Part shown: piece by piece, positions 1 through 5,469 of the stretch | How positions within the stretch are numbered: position 1 is the first letter of the stretch | Layout of the letters: every line of letters begins with the position of its first letter | Assembly (NCBI GenBank): GCA_041752455.1 | Contig: JBGSWL010000064.1 | Location: forward strand, 1 to 9,455 | Direction: 5' to 3' | From: JBGSWL01 sp041752455 | GTDB taxonomy: Bacteria > Pseudomonadota > Alphaproteobacteria > Rhizobiales > Rhizobiaceae | DNA: 9,455 bases | Position numbers and translations under genes: made by a program | The notes under the pieces: generated by a model | Seen by the model: only the letters and a program-made list of their open reading frames with translations | The model's database searches: none | What the model was told of the DNA's origin: nothing

Positions 1-29
1 GGCGCGAGCGAGCGGCCGGGCCGCCGATA

Positions 30-63
30 CCCGCCAGCACCCAAACGGGCGCTGGCGGGCTTT
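30..63 (+). terminator. hairpin, probable terminator of an upstream unit
   Basis: CCCGCCAGC at 30-38 pairs perfectly with GCTGGCGGG at 51-59. After one A-C mismatch (39 and 50) the stem continues with CCC (40-42) and GGG (47-49) around a 4-nt AAAC loop. CTTT follows directly. The stem is very stable, but the T-run is short, so the terminator may be leaky, or the hairpin may instead protect a 3' end. Its position before the head operon fits the end of an upstream transcript. Confidence 0.6.
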
Positions 64-90
64 GAAAGCCCTTCAAATCCGATGTAAAGA
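62..90 (+). promoter_or_regulatory. candidate sigma70-type promoter with overlapping palindrome
   Basis: TTGAAA at 62-67 (five of six matches to the -35 consensus) is followed after 17 nt by TAAAGA at 85-90 (three of six matches to the -10 consensus). The -35 lies inside a perfect inverted repeat, GGGCTTT-G-AAAGCCC (57-71), and next to TTTGAA/TTCAAA arms (61-66 and 72-77), which could be an operator or simply part of the hairpin region. The -10 match is poor, so this is only a candidate. Transcription would start near 96-98 and meet the terminator at 145-168 about 70 nt later. Confidence 0.25.
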
Positions 91-144
91 GGTCGGGGGA
101 GGCGTGTACCGGCTTGATTGACCGCCGGTCGGCCCAATGGACGC

Positions 145-168
145 GGCTTGCAGCTGCAAGCCCTTTTT
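145..168 (+). terminator. rho-independent terminator or attenuator
   Basis: GGCTTGCAGCTGCAAGCC (145-162) is a perfect 18-nt palindrome. It folds as a 7-bp stem with an AGCT loop, and C then TTTTT (164-168) follows. This is a textbook intrinsic terminator shape. It ends only 28 nt before the protease ATG, which leaves no room for a separate promoter in between. Transcripts reaching the capsid operon must therefore read through it, which suggests partial termination, attenuation or antitermination. Confidence 0.65.
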
Positions 169-196
169 GTCGGGGCGGCGCAACTAACGTCGCGCC

Positions 197-1267
197 ATGG
201 CAAAGCAAACCGCAAATCGACGGGCTCCGCAAGGGGCAAGGCAGACCGCACCGACCGTTTCGCATGGCGAGCAGGTGTCGGCCGGCGACTTCCTTTTCGA
301 GGCACTGGCGACCGCCTCGGCCGATCCTGCCGCGCCGGGACAAGCGCCCTCGACCATCAAGCTGGCCCCGGCGGGCCGGGTGCAGACCCGCGACGGCCGC
401 GCCTTCGAATTCGATCCGGCAATGCTGGTCGCCCGCTTTGAAAAGGACGCCGTCGATATTCCTGTCGACCTCGAACATTCGCTGTCATCGTTCCTTGGCG
501 ACAAGGGCCGCGGCGCCGTCGGCTGGATTTCACGCCTCGAGGCGCGCGAGGATGGCCTTTACGGCGAGGTGACCTGGCTGGCCCCGGGCCTAGAGGCGCT
601 CGCCGCCCGCACGCACCGTTATGTCTCGCCGACCTTCCGGCACGATGCCTTCGGCAAGGCCACATGGCTTCATTCTGCAGCGTTGGTCGCCGCCCCTGCC
701 CTTTCCATGCCGGCGCTCGCCTCCGCTGTCGCGACCGGCCACCCCGACCATGATGACCAGGAGAACGACCCGATGAACGCTGAAACCTTTGCGCGCCTTG
801 CCGCGCTCGCCGGCCTTTCCTCCGCTGTCACCGTCGAGGAGGCGGCAATGCTGGCCGCGCTCGAGGCCAAGATGGCGGAAGGCGTTGCCGCTGCTGAAAC
901 GCTGGCGACGCTGCGCACCGAGCATGAAGCGTTGCAAGCGTCGGTCCGCAAGGGGCGCGTCGATGCGATGCTCGGGGCTGCGCTGTCTGCCAAGAAGATT
1001 TTCCCGGCCGAGCGCGAGCGCTTTGAGCGCCTTGCCGCCACCGACGAGGGGCTCGCCGAAGTCGAGGCCCTGCTTGAAGCCATGCCGGCGCGGCTTTCCG
1101 CATCAAACCTTGACGGCGCGCCCGGCGCGCAGCCCGGGGACGATGCGCCGATGACCGCCCAACAGATCGCCGAAAAGGCGTCCGCGCTGCAGGCCGAATT
1201 GTCGGCCAAGGGCGTCGAGATCGATATCGCCACGGCCGTCGGCCGCATCATGAACCGTCCGGCCTGA
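197..1267 (+). CDS. Mu gpI-like prohead protease with C-terminal scaffold region
   Basis: A 356-residue protein of the Mu-like phage I family, the protease that cleaves scaffold and capsid proteins during prohead maturation. After a basic, low-complexity N-terminus (about 1-50) comes the family pattern: a short strand and DGR-x-F near 52-71, a D-x-x-H motif at 91-94 (VDLEHS), GW at 109-110, GLYGEVTWL near 120-128, and RYVSPTF at 141-147. H94 and S144 are plausible catalytic residues by family position; this is inferred, not demonstrated. Residues 193-356 are Ala/Glu-rich, predicted helical and scaffold-like, and can probably be made separately from an internal ATG at 773. ATG 197 is the first ATG after an in-frame stop at 185-187, but no good ribosome site precedes it (only GGGGCGG near 172-178), so a later start is possible. 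It is the first gene of the capsid module. Confidence 0.88.
   Translation: MAKQTANRRAPQGARQTAPTVSHGEQVSAGDFLFEALATASADPAAPGQAPSTIKLAPAGRVQTRDGRAFEFDPAMLVARFEKDAVDIPVDLEHSLSSFLGDKGRGAVGWISRLEAREDGLYGEVTWLAPGLEALAARTHRYVSPTFRHDAFGKATWLHSAALVAAPALSMPALASAVATGHPDHDDQENDPMNAETFARLAALAGLSSAVTVEEAAMLAALEAKMAEGVAAAETLATLRTEHEALQASVRKGRVDAMLGAALSAKKIFPAERERFERLAATDEGLAEVEALLEAMPARLSASNLDGAPGAQPGDDAPMTAQQIAEKASALQAELSAKGVEIDIATAVGRIMNRPA
759..765 (+). promoter_or_regulatory. internal Shine-Dalgarno site for the nested scaffold
   Basis: AGGAGAA lies 7 nt before the ATG at 773, inside the protease reading frame, where it encodes part of DQEN. Its match to the anti-Shine-Dalgarno sequence and its spacing are good. 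It sits at the junction between the protease domain and the scaffold region, where a separate scaffold start is expected. Confidence 0.65.
773..1267 (+). CDS. capsid scaffold protein, in-frame internal start within the protease gene
   Basis: An ATG at 773, in frame with the protease (its Met193), is preceded by AGGAGAA at 759-765, a better ribosome site than that of the full-length gene. The product would be 164 residues starting MNAETFARLAALAG. It has a long Ala/Glu/Leu helical region (about 205-250 of the full protein), then an RVDAMLGAALSAKKIFPAER segment of the type seen in Mu-like scaffold tails, then a Gly/Pro/Asp linker and a final short helical part ending IMNRPA. Mu (I/Z) and lambda (C/Nu3) both make the scaffold from the 3' part of the protease gene, so the same is inferred here. 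The start site is seen in the sequence; use of it is not proven. Confidence 0.7.
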   Translation: MNAETFARLAALAGLSSAVTVEEAAMLAALEAKMAEGVAAAETLATLRTEHEALQASVRKGRVDAMLGAALSAKKIFPAERERFERLAATDEGLAEVEALLEAMPARLSASNLDGAPGAQPGDDAPMTAQQIAEKASALQAELSAKGVEIDIATAVGRIMNRPA

Positions 1268-1326
1268 CGCAAGTCCGGCCCGGCTGCCATTACGCCCCGC
1301 AACCGCCAAAGAGCAGGTCCCGCACC

Positions 1327-1698
1327 ATGAACCCGATCCTCATCAAGAGCTTCCGCACCGCCGCCGCCGCGGCACCTTTCACGATTGCCAAGATCACCGG
1401 CGCCAACGCCGCTGCTCTGGCCACCGCTGCGGCCGCGCCGCTGATCGGCACGTTCGACGCGCAAGGCGCTGAAGCAGGCGGCATGGCTGATGTCATCATG
1501 GTCGGCTGGGCCGAGGTTCGCCTCGGCGGAACGGTGGCTGTCGGTGACATGCTGACATCCGACGACGAAGGCCGGGCCGTGAAAGTCACGGCCGGTCAGA
1601 CCGTGCGCACGATCGGCATGGCCATGGCGGCCGGCGTCGAGGACGACGTCATCCCGTATTTTGCCAATCCCGGCACCGCGGCAATTCCGGCCGCGTGA
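1327..1698 (+). CDS. capsid decoration/cement-like protein (DUF2190-like)
   Basis: A 123-residue protein with an Ala-rich N-terminal half (about 10-45) and a beta-rich C-terminal half containing VAVGDMLTSDDEGRAVKV (about 80-97) and IGMAMAAGVEDDVIPYF. The 'value is set, then remains tunable' pattern of short strands around G-D and G-V turns resembles DUF2190 and related capsid cement proteins that sit on the outside of HK97-fold capsids. Position supports this: it lies between the protease/scaffold and the major capsid gene, as gpD does in lambda. A modest ribosome site (AGCAGG, 1312-1317) precedes the ATG. The 59 nt before the gene contain nothing recognisable. The family assignment rests on pattern and context only. 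Confidence 0.6.
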   Translation: MNPILIKSFRTAAAAAPFTIAKITGANAAALATAAAAPLIGTFDAQGAEAGGMADVIMVGWAEVRLGGTVAVGDMLTSDDEGRAVKVTAGQTVRTIGMAMAAGVEDDVIPYFANPGTAAIPAA

Positions 1699-1727
1699 TC
1701 GCCAACAGCCACCAAAGGACCTAACCC

Positions 1728-2687
1728 ATGGCCAACAAACGCCCCTTCATCGTCGATCCCGCCCTGACGGCAATCTCGATCGGTTACCGCAACACCGCCA
1801 ACATGCTGATTGCCGACAAGGTTCTGCCGCGCATGCCGGTCGGCGGCGAGAAGTTCAAATATGCCGAGTACCCGCTTGGCGAAGCCTTCTCGATCCCCGA
1901 CAACGAAGTCGGCCGCCGCGGCCGGGTTCCGCAGATCGAATTCTCGGCCAACGAGAAAACCGACAGCGTCAACGATTATGGCTATGAGACGCCGATCCCG
2001 TATTCGGACATCGAAGAAGCCAAGCGCATGCGTGATGCCAACCTCGGGACCTATGATCCCGAAGCGCACACCACGATGATGCTGACGAATTTGAACATGC
2101 TGCGCCGGGAAAAGCGCGTCGCCGACCTCGTCCAGGCGTCCGGCAACTATGACGCCAGCCGCAAGGTTGCGCTGACCGGCACCGACAAGTTTTCGGACTA
2201 TGCCAACTCCGACCCGATTGATGTCCTGAAGGCCGCGATCAACGGCACCTTGATCTTCCGCGCCAACATCTTGACCATGGGCCAAGCCGTCTGGCAGGTG
2301 ATGTCCTCGCACCCGGACATCGTCAACGCGATCCGCGGCAGCTTTACCAACAAGGGTATCGTGCGGCGCGAAGAGCTGGCGGCCCTGCTGGAAATCCGCG
2401 AAATCCTCGTCGGCGAAGCCTACCTCAACACCGCTGCCAAGGGTCAGGCCCCGACGCTCGCACGGGTTTGGGGCAATTCGATCCAGGCGCTCTACATCGA
2501 CGCTTCGGCCCGCCCCGAGGACGGCATGACCTTCGGCTTTACCGCCGAATATGGCAGCCGCATCGCAGGCCGGATCGAGGACGAGAATGTCGGCCTGCAG
2601 GGCGGGACGATCGTGCGCCAGGGCGAGCGGGTCAAGGAGCTGATCTGCGCCCCGTCGGTCGGCTACCAGATCTCCGGCGTCATCTGA
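1728..2687 (+). CDS. major capsid protein
   Basis: A 319-residue protein, probably of the HK97 fold, that forms the capsid shell. The N-terminus (IVDPALTAISIGY then MLIADKVLPRMPVGGEKFKY, about 8-45) has the usual capsid pattern of an extended arm followed by 'ADKVLP-x-MPV'. A central part (about 78-115) carries YGYETPIPYSDIEEAKR. The region 155-200 (DPIDVLKAAINGTLIFRANILTMGQAVWQVMSSHPDIV) looks like the spine helix and A-domain strands. The C-terminus (about 265-319) is beta-rich and ends VGYQISGVI. A strong ribosome site, AAAGGA at 1714-1719, lies 8 nt before the ATG. A terminator hairpin follows. It is unlike Mu gpT in sequence as far as I can recall and closer in style to the lambda gpE-type capsid group; this last point is tentative. 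Confidence 0.85.
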   Translation: MANKRPFIVDPALTAISIGYRNTANMLIADKVLPRMPVGGEKFKYAEYPLGEAFSIPDNEVGRRGRVPQIEFSANEKTDSVNDYGYETPIPYSDIEEAKRMRDANLGTYDPEAHTTMMLTNLNMLRREKRVADLVQASGNYDASRKVALTGTDKFSDYANSDPIDVLKAAINGTLIFRANILTMGQAVWQVMSSHPDIVNAIRGSFTNKGIVRREELAALLEIREILVGEAYLNTAAKGQAPTLARVWGNSIQALYIDASARPEDGMTFGFTAEYGSRIAGRIEDENVGLQGGTIVRQGERVKELICAPSVGYQISGVI

Positions 2688-2720
2688 TTTCCTGATCGCG
2701 GTTCGCACCCGATCATTGAG

Positions 2721-2753
2721 GGCGCCGGCCTGACCACCGGGCCGGCGCCTTTT
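2721..2753 (+). terminator. intrinsic terminator after the major capsid gene
   Basis: GGCGCCGGCC (2721-2730) pairs perfectly with GGCCGGCGCC (2740-2749) around a 9-nt loop, and TTTT (2750-2753) follows. The 10-bp all-GC stem is very strong. It begins 33 nt after the capsid stop codon. No good promoter follows before the next gene, so downstream genes probably depend on read-through, which would set a high capsid-to-neck transcript ratio. Confidence 0.8.
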
Positions 2754-2786
2754 GACATTCCCGACCCCTGAAAACGGAGAGACCCG

Positions 2787-3014
2787 ATGAGTGCTGCCAA
2801 AACCGATGCCGCCAAGGTCGATGCGACCAAGGCCGATGCCGTCAAGGCAAATGCTGCCAAAGCCGATGCGGCCGACGTGCGCACCTTCACGCTGACAGGC
2901 AATCTGCGCCGCGACGGCCAGACATTCCCCGCCGGCGAGCCGGTCGAGCTTTCCCGCGATGAGCATGCAGAGATGCTCGCCATAGGCTTCCTCACCGGCG
3001 ACTACGACGCCTGA
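2787..3014 (+). CDS. small protein with Lys/Ala pentapeptide repeats, unknown function
   Basis: A 75-residue protein. Residues 4-28 are five copies of a degenerate A-K-x-D-A pentapeptide; the whole N-terminus is likely helical or disordered. Residues 32-75 form a small compact domain, TFTLTGNLRRDGQTFPAGEPVELS followed by a short helix DEHAEMLAIGFLTG. Position after the capsid gene and before DUF1320 corresponds to Mu gene 35, and small proteins with a 'G-x-x-RRDG...F-x-x-G-x-x-VELS' core are common there; function is not known. Ribosome site GGAGAG (2776-2781) is well placed. The C-terminal half resembles that of the product encoded at 5206. Confidence 0.8.
   Translation: MSAAKTDAAKVDATKADAVKANAAKADAADVRTFTLTGNLRRDGQTFPAGEPVELSRDEHAEMLAIGFLTGDYDA
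2796..2870 (+). repeat. five tandem 15-bp coding repeats (A-K-x-D-A)
   Basis: Codons 4-28 of the small protein are five imperfect 15-bp units with consensus GCC-AAG-GYC-GAT-GCC. The lysine and second alanine codons are kept in all units, and aspartate in four (asparagine in the fourth). Units differ mostly at third positions and at the variable middle residue, as expected for an old in-frame expansion under selection for protein sequence. Such arrays can change copy number by slippage. Confidence 0.85.
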
Positions 3015-3049
3015 CAGCCGCACCGGACCTTTTGCACGGACCTTGAGCC

Positions 3050-3517
3050 ATGACCCCGTTTGCCACCATCACGGATCTTGAAAGCCGCTACCCGGCCGAG
3101 CTGATCGTGCTGGCGGCCGACGAGCAGACCGGCGTCCAGGATGACGCGCGCGTCGAACTGGCGGTCGAGGACGCCTCCAGCGAAGTGCGCGGGATCCTGA
3201 AGGGCCGCTATTCGGTCACCGATCTCGGCCGGCTCGATGCCGACAGCCTGTCGATGCTGAAGATCTACGCCATGGACATCGCGCTCTACCGGATCGCGCT
3301 GGCCTTTGCCCGGTCCAACGAGCGGATCGAGGCACGATACAAGGCGGCCACGGCCCGCCTCGAGGCCATTGCTCGCGGCCATGGCGGCCTGTCATTTGTG
3401 GCCGCCGAAGGCGCCGATCCGACCGACACGCAAGGCTCCGCGCCGCTGTCGCCCGGCGAGGTGCTGATCGAAGCGCCCGAGCGGCTTTTCACCCGCGACC
3501 GCGCAAGGGGGCTTTGA
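3050..3517 (+). CDS. DUF1320 family head-tail connector protein (Mu gp36-like)
   Basis: A 155-residue protein matching the Mu gp36 / DUF1320 pattern along its length: FATITDLESRYPAELIVLA at the N-terminus, then DDARVELAVEDASSEVRGILKGRYSVTDL (about 31-60), LKIYAMDIALYRIAL (about 73-87), and RYKAATARLEAIARGHGGL (about 96-114). The 40-residue Pro/Ser-rich tail is typical of family members and less conserved. The family is found beside capsid genes of Mu-like phages and is thought to act at the head-tail joint. The start has only a weak ribosome site. The next gene begins 3 nt after the stop. Confidence 0.92.
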   Translation: MTPFATITDLESRYPAELIVLAADEQTGVQDDARVELAVEDASSEVRGILKGRYSVTDLGRLDADSLSMLKIYAMDIALYRIALAFARSNERIEARYKAATARLEAIARGHGGLSFVAAEGADPTDTQGSAPLSPGEVLIEAPERLFTRDRARGL

Positions 3518-3520
3518 GCC

Positions 3521-4000
3521 ATGGCGGTCTCCATCACCCTTGATGCTTCCGATCTCGACGCGGCGATCACGCTGCTTGGACCGCTGTTTGATTTCGATCC
3601 GGCCGAGCTGATGGAGACCCTTGCCAGCAAGGGCGAAAGCCAGACGCGCCGGCGCATCGAAAGCGAAAAAACCGGCCCGGACGGCGCCGCCTGGCCGCCG
3701 AACCTTGAAGGCACATCGATCCTGCGCCGGACCGGCACCAACCTGCTCGACCAGATTGGATACCGGTCGAATGATGGCGAGGCGGCGTGGGGCAGTTTTT
3801 GGGAGCATGCCCATGTCCACCAGTTCGGGATGACAATCTCGGCAAAGAACGCGGCGAATTTGAAGTTCCGGATCGGCGACCGTTATGTTTCCAAGGGCCA
3901 GGTCACCATCCCGGCCCGACCCTTTCTCGGCCTCTCGACCGAAAACCGCACCGAGATGCTGGAAATGATCACCGACGTGTTTGGCTTGGGGAGGCTGTGA
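3521..4000 (+). CDS. phage virion morphogenesis protein (Mu gpG / P2 gpS family)
   Basis: A 159-residue protein of the phage virion morphogenesis family (PF05069), needed to complete the tail or head-tail joint. Visible family features are the RRRIESEKTGPDGAAWPPN segment (about 45-63, the usual 'R-F-x-x-x-x-x-P-x-G-x-x-W' region), ILRRTGTNLLDQIGY (about 67-81), FWEHAHVHQFGM (about 92-103), and IPARPFLGLSTENRTEML near the C-terminus (about 130-147). A good ribosome site, AAGGGGG (3505-3511), sits 9 nt before the ATG. In Mu this family lies before the protease; here it lies after the DUF1320 gene and just before the baseplate genes, as gpS does in P2. Confidence 0.92.
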   Translation: MAVSITLDASDLDAAITLLGPLFDFDPAELMETLASKGESQTRRRIESEKTGPDGAAWPPNLEGTSILRRTGTNLLDQIGYRSNDGEAAWGSFWEHAHVHQFGMTISAKNAANLKFRIGDRYVSKGQVTIPARPFLGLSTENRTEMLEMITDVFGLGRL

Positions 4001-4004
4001 AGCC

Positions 4005-4646
4005 ATGACCTTGCCCGAACGCATCGCCCCGGTTTCCGTTGCAACCCTTTGCGCCACCGATCCGGCCGGCGCCCTGATTGACGCGGCCGCCGCCACCTTC
4101 AAGCGCCTGATCACCGGCGTGCATGTGGCCTCGCACCCGGGCAAGGTGGACATCGCCGATATCGTCGCCAGCGAGACCATGGCGCTGCCGGCCATCCGGA
4201 TCGGCTTTACCCGGATGCGCGCGACCTCGGAGGCCGCGGCACATCATGGCCTGATGCTCGATGTCATTGCCTATATCGTGACCGGCGAGCTGACCGACCT
4301 TTCCGAAAAACGCCGCGTCAACCGCGAGGTCGTCGCCCGTGCGATCGGCGCGCGGATGATCGATATCCTGATCGATGACACGTTGTCGGCTTGGGGCCTT
4401 GAGGCCGTGACGCCGCCTTCGCGCACGCCCGGACCAGAATTCAAGCCGGTCTTTACATCGGATGCCTATGCCAAGGGCGTTGCCTGGTATGCGGTCACCT
4501 GGTCGCAGACCCTGATCGACCTGTCGCCCTCGGTCGGCGGCACCTCGCCCTTCCGCCTCAATGGCGAGGGCGGCGAGATGCTTGCCCCGGACATCGAGGC
4601 AGAGGCGGAAATCGCGGCGCTGTTCTTTCCGGGAGAGGCAGCATGA
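4005..4646 (+). CDS. DUF1834-like protein (Mu gp37-like), probable tail terminator/neck
   Basis: A 213-residue protein. Core features are PAIRIGFTRMRATSE, then a 'HHGLMLDVIAYIVTGE' strand and KRRVNREVVARAIGARMIDILIDD, and a C-terminal VFTSDAYAKGVAWYAVTWSQT that resembles the end of Mu gp37-type proteins. The family sits between the head-joining and tail genes and is thought to close the tail or the joint. I chose ATG 4005, 4 nt after the upstream stop and preceded by GGGGAGG at 3988-3994; an in-frame TTG at 3981 would overlap the previous gene and lacks a ribosome site. The family call is moderately sure because the sequence is diverged. Confidence 0.65.
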   Translation: MTLPERIAPVSVATLCATDPAGALIDAAAATFKRLITGVHVASHPGKVDIADIVASETMALPAIRIGFTRMRATSEAAAHHGLMLDVIAYIVTGELTDLSEKRRVNREVVARAIGARMIDILIDDTLSAWGLEAVTPPSRTPGPEFKPVFTSDAYAKGVAWYAVTWSQTLIDLSPSVGGTSPFRLNGEGGEMLAPDIEAEAEIAALFFPGEAA

Positions 4647-5209
4647 GCGCGCTCGCAGCAGAATTGCGGCGCCTTCGCCGCCAGATCGTCCAGGTCAACC
4701 GGCGCGTCGCCACGGCGCGCCTGACCGGCAAGGTCAAGCCCGGCAGCCAGGACATGGACAAACGCACCGTCCGGCTGATCCTCGGCGAGGCCGCCGACGG
4801 GTCGGAGATCCTGTCGCCGCCGGTCCGCTGGGCGCAGCAGGGCGCGGGCCGGCTTAAAATCCACTCGGTCCCGGCCGACAATGAACAGATGATGCTGACC
4901 TCGCCTTCCGGCACGATCGGCGCAGCCTCCATCGCCGAGTGGGCGACCTATGACGATGACCATGGCGCGCCCTCTGACAAAGACAGCGAGGCGGTCATCA
5001 CCTTTGCAGACGGGACGCGGGTCTCGATCGAAAAGGAGATGACCCGGATCGCGACGAAGGCCGCTCATGTGGACGCCGAGATCGTGACGCTGGGTGGCGA
5101 GGGCGGGCAGAAGGTCGCCCGCGTGGGAGACATGGTCCAGGTCGGCGCGGGTTCATCTGCGGGACTATGGCCGATCGTGACCGGCTCTGATGTGGTGAGT
5201 GCAACATGA
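4643..5209 (+). CDS. phage baseplate assembly protein V (gpV/gp45 spike)
   Basis: A 188-residue protein of the baseplate V / Mu gp45 family, the trimeric spike at the tip of the tail tube that punctures the outer membrane. A basic helical N-terminus (1-27) leads into an OB-fold-like domain, RLTGKVKPGSQDMDKRTVRLILGE, LSPPVRWAQQGAGRLKIHSV and EQMMLTSPSGTIGAAS (about 26-97). The stretch 117-152, AVITFADGTRVSIEKEMTRIATKAAHVDAEIVTL, is the start of the spike beta-helix. The end, KVARVGDMVQVGAG...GLWPIVTGSDVVSA (about 157-187), resembles a small cap/PAAR-like motif. It is shorter than spikes with long helices. ATG overlaps the upstream stop by 4 nt; ribosome site GGGAGAGG (4631-4638). Confidence 0.9.
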   Translation: MSALAAELRRLRRQIVQVNRRVATARLTGKVKPGSQDMDKRTVRLILGEAADGSEILSPPVRWAQQGAGRLKIHSVPADNEQMMLTSPSGTIGAASIAEWATYDDDHGAPSDKDSEAVITFADGTRVSIEKEMTRIATKAAHVDAEIVTLGGEGGQKVARVGDMVQVGAGSSAGLWPIVTGSDVVSAT

Positions 5210-5469
5210 CCGACACCGCAAGCATCAAGGCACCGCGCCAGCGCCGCAAGCGCAAACCGCAAGCAACACCCGCCGCGGCAGCACTGGTCCCGGCCCGCGA
5301 CGAGGCACTTGGCAGCCATTATGAGGTCACCGACAAATGCGGCCCGCGCCTTGCCGGCCGCCGTGTCTGGCCGGGCCTCATTGTCGAGCTTTCCACCGAT
5401 GAGGCGACCCTTGCTTTGGCGCAGGGTGCCGTGCGCTCCGTTGTGGCCTCGCCTGGTGAACGGCCATGA
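5206..5469 (+). CDS. small basic-tailed protein of unknown function between V and W
   Basis: An 87-residue protein that overlaps gpV and the gpW/gp25 gene by 4 nt (ATGA) at each end, so it is tightly co-translated with the baseplate. Residues 1-35 are Arg/Lys/Ala/Pro-rich and probably disordered (KAPRQRRKRKPQATP). Residues 37-80 form a small domain with HYEVTDKCGPRLAGRRVWPG then VELSTDEATLALAQGAV. This domain matches the C-terminal half of the protein at 2787 at nine of seventeen positions over VELS-x-DE...LA-x-G. P2 has no gene between V and W. I do not recognise a family. A baseplate or tail-assembly role is suggested by context only. Confidence 0.8.
   Translation: MTDTASIKAPRQRRKRKPQATPAAAALVPARDEALGSHYEVTDKCGPRLAGRRVWPGLIVELSTDEATLALAQGAVRSVVASPGERP

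Larger units (their letters stand above)
1..196 (+). other. non-coding leader upstream of the head operon
   Basis: No gene is supported here. The first 30 bases contain no stop codon on the + strand. The three forward frames then close at 63, 85 and 119, so an upstream gene might end inside this stretch, but no frame gives recognisable protein. The segment holds a GC-rich hairpin (30-59), a weak candidate promoter (62-90), a second inverted repeat (108-113 with 124-129), and a perfect palindrome followed by five T residues (145-168). An in-frame stop at 185-187 shuts the protease frame just before its ATG at 197. The arrangement looks like the boundary between an upstream transcription unit and the capsid operon. 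Confidence 0.6.

Noticed and set aside
12..24. GCGGCC-G-GGCCGC palindrome near the left edge
   Set aside because: Short palindromes of this kind are common in GC-rich DNA, and no T-run or gene boundary supports a role.
1..62. 3' end of an upstream gene on the + strand
   Set aside because: All three frames are open over the first 60 bases, but none gives recognisable residues, and the strong hairpin at 30-59 argues that coding has already ended. The data are too short to call it.
114..572. + strand open frame of 152 codons starting before the protease gene
   Set aside because: Arg/Pro-rich frame-shifted reading of the protease gene with no start signal; the protease frame carries the family motifs.
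670..1464. 264-codon - strand open frame opposite the protease/scaffold and decoration genes
   Set aside because: Ser/Ala/Arg-rich low-complexity translation without family pattern, running across two well-supported + strand genes.
2752..2787. Perfect TTGACA at 2752-2757 as a promoter for the genes after the capsid terminator
   Set aside because: No acceptable -10 lies 16-18 nt downstream (the bases there are the ribosome site of the 2787 gene), and the transcript would start at or past the ATG.
1596..3023. 475-codon open frame on the - strand opposite the major capsid gene
   Set aside because: It is antisense to a well-recognised capsid gene and its flanks, crosses a terminator hairpin, has no recognisable protein pattern, and is explained by strong GC bias at third codon positions.
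3981..4004. TTG start for the DUF1834-like gene
   Set aside because: ATG 4005 in the same frame has GGGGAGG at proper spacing; the TTG would overlap the previous gene by 20 nt with no ribosome site.
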